Shown: piece by piece, positions 7,000 through 11,488 of the stretch
Layout: every line of letters starts with the position of its first letter
How positions within the stretch are numbered: position 1 is the stretch's first letter
Assembly: GCA_023389535.1 (NCBI GenBank)
Contig: JAEWEH010000474.1
Coordinates: 1 to 11,488, forward strand
From: Pseudomonadota bacterium
Lineage (GTDB): Bacteria; Pseudomonadota; Gammaproteobacteria; Burkholderiales; Burkholderiaceae_B
Length of the DNA: 11,488 nucleotides
Direction of reading: 5' to 3'
Made by a program: the position numbers and the translations under genes
The notes under the pieces: generated by a model
Database searches by the model: none
Told to the model about the DNA's origin: nothing
The model's input: only the letters and a program-made list of their open reading frames with translations

Positions 7000-8187
7000 G
7001 TCGGCCTCTTGACCCTGCTTTTAAGCGGCTGCGCCGCCACGCAGACGCCCACTCCGCTTTCCGCCTCGCCCTCGCTGCAGCCCGCGCCAGGCGGCAGTTC
7101 CACCAACGCACAACAGCCGGCTTTGCAGCCTCAGCAAGCACCTGCGCCAATCAAGGCGGGCATATCCGTACCCGGGGACAGTCCCTTTGTGCTCGCCAGC
7201 GGTGCGCTCACGCCGGACATCCAGGCCTATGCGCGTGAAGTGTCCCAGGTCCGCGGTGTGCCGCTGGATCATGTCGAAGCCCTCTTGAAAAGCGCCCAAT
7301 ACAATGCCGCGGCAGCGCGCCTGATGGCGCCATCGGGCGCCCGCGTCCGGCGCAGCTGGGTGACCTATCGCAATCGTTTCGTGGAGCCCGTCCGCATCAA
7401 GGCCGGCCAGCAGTTCTGGGCCCAGAACAAGCCGGCGCTGGACCAGGCCAGCCGCGACTATGGCGTGCCACCGTCCATCATCGTCGCCATCATAGGCGTG
7501 GAAACCATCTATGGACGCAACACCGGCAATTTTCGCGTGCTGGACGCGCTGGCCACGCTCGGATTCCGTTATCCCGACGACAGCCGTCCGGAACGCAGTC
7601 AGTTGTTCCGCGACCAGTTGGCGGACCTGATCCAGCTGGATTATGAAAAAAAGCTCAATGCACAGGAAGTCACCGGTTCCTTCGCAGGCGCCATGGGTCT
7701 GCCGCAGTTCATGCCGGGCAGCCTGATGCGTTACGCCGCCGATGGCGATCGCGATGGCCGTATCGATCTGGAATACAGCGCCGATGATGCCATTGCTTCG
7801 GTCGCCCGCTTCTTGAGGCTGCATGGCTGGGTACCGGGCCTGCCGGTGTTTGCGCCCGCTACCTTGCCGCAGAATCCCGAAACGTTGGTGGTGGGCGGGC
7901 TATATCCTACCCATGATTGGGCGCAATTGCAGTCCCAGGGTGCGCAAGCACGCAATTCGGCTGCCAATGCCAGCCGCCAGGGCGCCGCCGGACATCCGTC
8001 TTGGCAGCAATACAAGCTGGGGGTGGTAAATTTGCCGGATGAACCACGCCATACGGTTGAATACCGCCTGGGAACGCCGAACTTCTTCGCCATCACCCAC
8101 TACAACCGCAGTTATTTCTATGCCGCTTCTGTGGCTGACCTGGCGCAGGCGCTGGCAGGCAATATGGGATACGGCTGGCCAAACTGA
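6973..8187 (+). CDS. mltB: Membrane-bound lytic murein transglycosylase B
   Basis: A 404-residue outer-membrane lipoprotein that cleaves peptidoglycan glycan strands to 1,6-anhydromuropeptides. Residues 1-19 form a lipoprotein signal peptide ending in the lipobox LLSGC, with the lipidated Cys at 20. A Pro/Gln/Ala-rich tether of about 40 residues follows. The catalytic domain contains VAIIGVETIYGR, whose Glu177 matches the catalytic Glu162 of E. coli Slt35. It also holds SFAGAMGLPQFMPGS (236-250) and an EF-hand-like DGDRDGRIDL segment (257-266), as in Slt35. The start at 6973 is chosen because AAGGA lies five bases upstream; upstream in-frame ATGs at 6952 and 6967 lack a suitable site. A low-complexity Ser/Ala/Gln-rich insert sits near residues 320-345. 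It is convergent with cysM. Confidence 0.95.
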   Translation: MFKPVRILQVGLLTLLLSGCAATQTPTPLSASPSLQPAPGGSSTNAQQPALQPQQAPAPIKAGISVPGDSPFVLASGALTPDIQAYAREVSQVRGVPLDHVEALLKSAQYNAAAARLMAPSGARVRRSWVTYRNRFVEPVRIKAGQQFWAQNKPALDQASRDYGVPPSIIVAIIGVETIYGRNTGNFRVLDALATLGFRYPDDSRPERSQLFRDQLADLIQLDYEKKLNAQEVTGSFAGAMGLPQFMPGSLMRYAADGDRDGRIDLEYSADDAIASVARFLRLHGWVPGLPVFAPATLPQNPETLVVGGLYPTHDWAQLQSQGAQARNSAANASRQGAAGHPSWQQYKLGVVNLPDEPRHTVEYRLGTPNFFAITHYNRSYFYAASVADLAQALAGNMGYGWPN

Positions 8188-8200
8188 TTAGAAGATTCTA

Positions 8201-8235
8201 GGGGCTGACGGGCGACGTGCCTGCCCGCCAGCCTC
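8201..8235. terminator. GC-rich hairpin between convergent mltB and cysM
   Basis: Bases 8201-8213 can pair with 8223-8235 (core GGCTG-A-CGGGC with GCCCG-C-CAGCC), giving a stem of about 13 bp with one mismatch and one G-T pair around a 9-base loop. It lies between the mltB and cysM stop codons. Neither strand has a T-run directly after it, so it is a candidate bidirectional terminator or RNA-end stabiliser rather than a textbook intrinsic terminator. Confidence 0.45.
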
Positions 8236-8245
8236 GCCGGCATGA

Positions 8246-9151
8246 TCAGTTGAAAACACCGGTGGACAGATAGCGATCGCCCCGATCGCAGACGATGAAT
8301 ACGATCGTGGCGTTTTCCACGCGCTGCGCCACACGCAAGGCCGCCACCAGCGCGCCGGCGGAGGAAATTCCGCCGAATATGCCTTCCTCGGCGGCCAGGC
8401 GGCGGGCCATGTCCTCGGCCTCGGCCTGTGAAATCAATTCAAAGCTGTCGACCTGGCTGGGCTGGTAGATCTTCGGTTGATAGGCTTCCGGCCATTTCCG
8501 TATGCCTGGTATCTGTGATCCTTCGGCTGGCTGAGCCCCGACGACCTGTATGCCGGGATTCCTCGACCGCAGGTACTTGCCGACACCCATGATGGTGCCC
8601 GTCGTGCCCATGGCACTGACGAAATGGGTGATTTCGCCATCCGTCTGTTCCCAAAGCTCCGGGCCGGTGGTTTCCAGATGGGCCAGCGGATTGTCCGGGT
8701 TGGCGAACTGATCCAGCACTTTCCCCTTGCCATCCGCCTGCATCTTGTCGGCCAAGTCGCGCGCATATTCCATACCGCCCTGGTTGGCCGGAGTAAGAAT
8801 AAGCTGTGCACCATACGCCGTCATGGAGGCACGCCTTTCAGTCGACAGGTTATCGGGCATGATGAGTATCATCTTGTAGCCCCGCACTGCCGCCGCCATG
8901 GCCAGCGCGATCCCCGTGTTGCCGCTGGTGGCTTCTATCAGCGTGTCGCCCGGCTTGATGTCGCCGCGCGCTTCGGCGTGGCGTATCATGGAACTGGCCG
9001 CGCGATCCTTGACGGACCCCGCGGGATTGTTGCCTTCCAGCTTCGCCAAAATGACGTTGCCTCGGGGCGCACCGGCCTGGCCGGGTATGCGTTGCAGCCG
9101 CACCAGCGGCGTGGCGCCGATGGTATCTTCGATAGTCAGGTAATTTTTCAT
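8246..9151 (-). CDS. cysM: Cysteine synthase B (O-acetylserine sulfhydrylase B)
   Basis: A 301-residue PLP enzyme that makes cysteine or S-sulfocysteine from O-acetylserine and sulfide or thiosulfate. NNPAGSVKDRA carries the PLP lysine at residue 48, TSGNTG (75-80) and GTTGT (182-186) bind the cofactor, and TIEDTIGATPLVRLQRIPG opens the protein. The EGSQIPGIRKWPEAYQPKIY segment (210-229) and the short C-terminus ending CDRGDRYLSTGVFN point to CysM rather than CysK. The start at 9151 fits the family. An in-frame ATG at 9163 would add MIFG and sits three bases after GAAGGG, and the ribosome-binding evidence does not settle the choice. The gene is monocistronic as far as seen, convergent with mltB and preceded by an unusual dyad. 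Confidence 0.95.
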   Translation of the reverse strand: MKNYLTIEDTIGATPLVRLQRIPGQAGAPRGNVILAKLEGNNPAGSVKDRAASSMIRHAEARGDIKPGDTLIEATSGNTGIALAMAAAVRGYKMILIMPDNLSTERRASMTAYGAQLILTPANQGGMEYARDLADKMQADGKGKVLDQFANPDNPLAHLETTGPELWEQTDGEITHFVSAMGTTGTIMGVGKYLRSRNPGIQVVGAQPAEGSQIPGIRKWPEAYQPKIYQPSQVDSFELISQAEAEDMARRLAAEEGIFGGISSAGALVAALRVAQRVENATIVFIVCDRGDRYLSTGVFN

Positions 9152-9161
9152 GCCGAAAATC

Positions 9162-9189
9162 ATACACCCTTCTTGTGCACCGGGTGTAT
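9162..9189. promoter_or_regulatory. Perfect dyad over the cysM start region
   Basis: ATACACCC (9162-9169) and GGGTGTAT (9182-9189) are perfect 8-bp inverted arms around a 12-base spacer. In a cysM transcript the second arm would contain the GGG of the only Shine-Dalgarno-like site and the first two bases of the ATG at 9163, so folding would hide both. In DNA the same arm overlaps TATGAT, a possible -10 box that ends seven bases before the ATG at 9151. It may be an operator or an RNA structure controlling translation; the sequence cannot separate the two. Confidence 0.5.
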
Positions 9190-9249
9190 TTTTGCGCATG
9201 ACACATCCGCTTCATTGTTTCCCGACTTCCTTGAAACCCATCGCACGGG

Positions 9250-9290
9250 ATCGCGCCGAAAAGCCGGGTGCACAAGCCTTGGGGCGCGAT
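9250..9290. repeat. Inverted repeat ATCGCGCC / GGCGCGAT between comEA-like gene and cysM
   Basis: ATCGCGCC (9250-9257) and GGCGCGAT (9283-9290) are perfect 8-bp arms with a 25-base spacer, downstream of the comEA-like stop codon on the minus strand. No T-run follows on either side. The spacer contains GGTGCACAAG (9267-9276), whose exact reverse complement occurs at 9172-9181 inside the cysM dyad. A structured transcript end or paired binding sites are both possible. Confidence 0.35.
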
Positions 9291-9323
9291 TGCACTGCCT
9301 GCGCAAGCAGCCGGCGCGCGTGC

Positions 9324-9791
9324 CTAGCGGCCCTTCTGCCCCGGCGGCGTGGCAGGCGGGGCCGCAGGACGTGCACGCGTTGCGGGTGCGCCCGCCGCGA
9401 CGGTAGCGGGGCCGCCGGCGCCTATCGTCAATCCGGATGCCTGCAAGGCCGCGGCCTTCTTCGGCCCTATGCCTTTGACACGGTCCGACAGATCGGAAAA
9501 GGATTCATACCGCCCGCTGCGGCTGCGCTCTTCAATGATGATCTGCGCAGTTTTGGGCCCTATGCCCCTGACCTCGCGCAATTGCTCTTGTGTGGCGACA
9601 TTGACGTCCAGCGCGAATGCGGGCGCGGGCAAGGCCGCGCTGGCCAGCATGCCCAAGGCTATCCCCAGCCAAGCGGGGCGCGCGCCCCGTGCGCGGGCCT
9701 TTGCAGGCAATGCTGGGGCCTGGGCCGTGTAGCGCGCGCAAGGCCCTTCGGTCAGTGGCTGAGCCACGGTGGAGTGTAAAAACGGGTTCAT
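9324..9791 (-). CDS. ComEA-like exported helix-hairpin-helix protein
   Basis: A 155-residue protein with two helix-hairpin-helix motifs, LREVRGIGPKTAQIIIEER (71-89) and the LSDRVKGIGPKKAAALQASG segment (101-120), after the family's VNVATQEQL lead-in. Such domains bind DNA backbone; ComEA/ComE homologues pull incoming DNA into the periplasm during natural transformation. A hydrophobic stretch at 41-59 ending PAFA-LDVN suggests export to, or anchoring in, the inner membrane. It is preceded by an unusual 40-residue basic N-terminal extension. The C-terminal 30 residues are Ala/Pro/Gly-rich and low complexity. The start at 9791 is well supported by CGGAGG about six bases upstream. No other competence gene is visible, so a role in DNA uptake is inferred from family only. 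Confidence 0.88.
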   Translation of the reverse strand: MNPFLHSTVAQPLTEGPCARYTAQAPALPAKARARGARPAWLGIALGMLASAALPAPAFALDVNVATQEQLREVRGIGPKTAQIIIEERSRSGRYESFSDLSDRVKGIGPKKAAALQASGLTIGAGGPATVAAGAPATRARPAAPPATPPGQKGR

Positions 9792-9927
9792 AGCAGCCTC
9801 CGGTAGAAGTTAAGGACAGCGGCTGCCACCGTGCGGCGGCCAGGCCCGCTACCTGTCTGCAATGATCCCGTTCGAGCCAACTTTGAGATAGCCGCGCCGT
9901 CCGCAGATATCCATGCGTAGAGCTACG

Positions 9928-9948
9928 CTCGGGTCAGATTCTCCCGAG
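9928..9948. repeat. Small hairpin over the hldD stop codon
   Basis: CTCGGG (9928-9933) and CCCGAG (9943-9948) form perfect 6-bp arms around a 9-base loop containing the hldD stop codon. A second near-palindrome, GCGTAGAGCTACGC (9915-9928), adjoins it. No T-run follows. These may mark the end of the heptose operon transcript. I saw nothing else definable in the 142-bp gap 9792-9933 apart from the comEA-like ribosome-binding site. Confidence 0.3.
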
Positions 9949-10929
9949 TGCGAGCAAGGCCTGGGTATATTGCGAGACGCCGGTTTGCACGTCGCGCATG
10001 GGCCGGTCATAGCCCGCGGCGCGCAGCTGCGTCAAGTCCGCCTGCGTGTGGCTTTGATAACGGCCCTTGAGATCGTCGGGAAACTCGATATAGCGTATCA
10101 GCTTCTGATCGACCAGCTCCTTCAGCGACAAGGCCGGCAGGTTCTTGTTCGCGCGCAGGGTGTTCACCACCGCCCGCGCAACATCGTTGAAAGGCTGCGC
10201 GCGCCCGGTGCCGCAATTGAAGATGCCCGATTTTTCGGGATGATCCAGAAAGAACAGATTGACATCCACGACGTCGTCCACATGAATGAAGTCGCGCAAC
10301 TGTCCGCCGTTCTCGTAGCCGTCCCAGCCGCCAAACAGCCGTACATGCCCTTCGCTGCGAAACTGGTTCATGTTGTGGAAGGCCACGGAAGCCATCCGCG
10401 CCTTATGCTGTTCGTTCGGGCCATAGACGTTGAAATAACGCAGGCCCACGACGGGCGCTGTCAGGCTGTGCAGATGGCGGCGCAATACCTGATCGAAAAG
10501 GAACTTCGAATAGCCATAGACATTCAGCGGCGATTCGTACAAGGCATCTTCGGCGTACACCGGCCCCGCACCGTAGACCGCGGCGGATGAAGCGTAGATG
10601 AAGGGTATCCTGCCTTGCTGGCAGAACTGAAAGAGCTCCAGCGTGACGCGATAGTTGTTGTCCAGCATGTAGCGGCCGTCGCGTTCGGTGGTGTCCGAGC
10701 AGGCGCCCTGATGGAAGACGGCCTCGATATTGGTGAATTGCCCCTGGGCCACGCGCTGCCGGAATTCATCCTTGTGCAGATAGTCGGCGATCTTGCCATC
10801 GACCATGTTCACGAATTTATCGCCCTGGGTCAGGTCGTCCACCACCAGGATATCCGTGCAGCCGCGTTTGTTCAGCCCCAGCACCAGGTTACTGCCGATG
10901 AAGCCCGCGCCTCCGGTTACTACAATCAT
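9934..10929 (-). CDS. hldD: ADP-L-glycero-D-manno-heptose 6-epimerase
   Basis: A 331-residue NAD(P)-dependent short-chain epimerase that converts ADP-D-glycero-D-manno-heptose to the L-glycero form, the last step in making the lipopolysaccharide inner-core heptose donor. The Rossmann motif [10 protein letters not shown] is at 5-14, and the catalytic set comprises Ser114/Ser115 (YASSAAVYG) and the Tyr138-xxx-Lys142 pair (YGYSK). HldD-specific segments are [10 protein letters not shown] (73-82), [12 protein letters not shown] (165-176) and [20 protein letters not shown] (198-217). The ATG at 10929 has GGAG eight bases upstream and overlaps the kinase stop by four bases (ATGA), so the two are translationally coupled. 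The ten bases of rfaD and hldD annotation refer to the same enzyme. Confidence 0.97.
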   Translation of the reverse strand: MIVVTGGAGFIGSNLVLGLNKRGCTDILVVDDLTQGDKFVNMVDGKIADYLHKDEFRQRVAQGQFTNIEAVFHQGACSDTTERDGRYMLDNNYRVTLELFQFCQQGRIPFIYASSAAVYGAGPVYAEDALYESPLNVYGYSKFLFDQVLRRHLHSLTAPVVGLRYFNVYGPNEQHKARMASVAFHNMNQFRSEGHVRLFGGWDGYENGGQLRDFIHVDDVVDVNLFFLDHPEKSGIFNCGTGRAQPFNDVARAVVNTLRANKNLPALSLKELVDQKLIRYIEFPDDLKGRYQSHTQADLTQLRAAGYDRPMRDVQTGVSQYTQALLALGRI

Positions 10930-11488
10930 GTCAATTCTCCAGGAGTTACAGTCGAGGTGCCCAGCTTGCCGACCACGACGCCGCCGGCGCGGTTGGCCCA
11001 CAGCATGGCCTGGCCCCAATCCAGCCCCGCCGCGCGCGTAACGGCCAAGGCCGCCAGCACCGTGTCACCGGCACCCGAGACATCGAAGACTTCCTGGGCG
11101 TGCGTGTCGGTATGCTGTCGCCCATCTTGTGTAAACAATGTCATGCCTTGTTCAGACCGGGTCACCAGCAAAGCTTCCAGTTCCAATTCCTGGCGCAATG
11201 CCTGGGCCCGCTGCTCCAGGTCCGCTTCATCGCGCCAACGCCCTACGGCGTCCTGCATTTCCAGGCGATTGGGCGTGATGATGGTGGCGCCACGATAACG
11301 TTGATAAGAATGCCCTTTCGGATCCACCAGCACCGGCACGCCTGCCGCGCGCGCGGCAGCGATCAAGGTCTCGACATGCGCCAGCGTGCCCTTGGCGTAG
11401 TCCGACAGCACCAGCATGTCGTGGCCGGCGAGCAGTTCGCGCGCCTGTTGTTCAAGCTGGTTCAGACATGGGGTGGCCGGGCCTTCCT
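10926..11488 (-). CDS. rfaE1: D-glycero-beta-D-manno-heptose-7-phosphate kinase, C-terminal part (runs off the right edge)
   Basis: The last 186 codons of a PfkB/ribokinase-fold sugar kinase are present; the 5' end lies beyond base 11488. [27 protein letters not shown] and the PfkB signature [15 protein letters not shown] (which carries the catalytic Asp of GAGD) identify the RfaE/HldE N-terminal domain. It phosphorylates heptose-7-phosphate at C1 on the way to ADP-heptose. The reading frame stops right after the kinase domain (TVTPGELT), overlapping hldD by four bases. It therefore lacks the fused nucleotidyltransferase domain of enterobacterial HldE, and a separate adenylyltransferase should be encoded elsewhere. 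The alternative symbol is hldA. An internal ATG at 11417 is not the start, since conserved sequence continues upstream to the edge. Confidence 0.93.
   Translation of the reverse strand, partial: EGPATPCLNQLEQQARELLAGHDMLVLSDYAKGTLAHVETLIAAARAAGVPVLVDPKGHSYQRYRGATIITPNRLEMQDAVGRWRDEADLEQRAQALRQELELEALLVTRSEQGMTLFTQDGRQHTDTHAQEVFDVSGAGDTVLAALAVTRAAGLDWGQAMLWANRAGGVVVGKLGTSTVTPGELT

Noticed and set aside
7021..7824. A 267-codon minus-strand frame inside mltB.
   Set aside because: It is antisense to the MltB catalytic domain, lacks a ribosome-binding site and resembles no family.
9199..9779. A plus-strand frame from the ATG at 9199 running antisense through the comEA-like gene.
   Set aside because: The product is low-complexity Arg/Ala-rich sequence typical of antisense GC-rich DNA, and no ribosome-binding site precedes it.

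Overview
This window is a stretch of GC-rich betaproteobacterial chromosome. It most resembles the Alcaligenaceae (Bordetella, Achromobacter or Pusillimonas-like). The inference rests on a Bug-family tricarboxylate-type receptor, a separate heptose kinase next to the heptose epimerase, and the set cysM, mltB, an HDAC-like hydrolase and etfBA. No rRNA, tRNA, CRISPR array, insertion sequence or phage gene is visible, and every gene that is complete in the window reads through intact.

Left part (1-4227): a catabolic cassette. A LysR-type regulator (3304-4227, +) is divergent from a minus-strand run of a family III CoA-transferase (1985-3190), an atypical crotonase (1209-1985) and a secreted Bug receptor (215-1186). 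After a 123-bp gap comes the first 30 codons of an acyl-CoA dehydrogenase that leaves the window (1-91). The 113-bp divergent gap holds a dyad and a tandem repeat that could be the LysR control site. The likely logic is sensing and capture of a carboxylic acid, attachment of CoA, then acyl-CoA chemistry; the substrate cannot be read from the sequence.

Middle part (4228-8187): a strong shared hairpin terminator, then etfA and etfB (minus, directly abutting), which encode the electron acceptor for acyl-CoA dehydrogenases. Next are a complete zinc-dependent HDAC/acetylpolyamine-amidohydrolase-like enzyme (minus) and, divergent from it with only 10 bp between start codons, the lipoprotein lytic transglycosylase MltB (plus).

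Right part (8188-11488): cysM (minus, convergent with mltB), a dyad-rich 160-bp gap, a small exported ComEA-like helix-hairpin-helix protein, then hldD and the 3' part of the heptose-7-phosphate kinase gene. The last two overlap by four bases and supply ADP-heptose for the lipopolysaccharide core.

No clearly new system is evident. The observations most worth a check are the crotonase that lacks both usual catalytic glutamates, the 10-bp divergent gap with a promoter that predicts a leaderless HDAC-like mRNA, the cysM start region folded into a perfect dyad, and the possibility that the LysR/CoA-transferase cassette is inserted between etfBA and its partner dehydrogenase gene.
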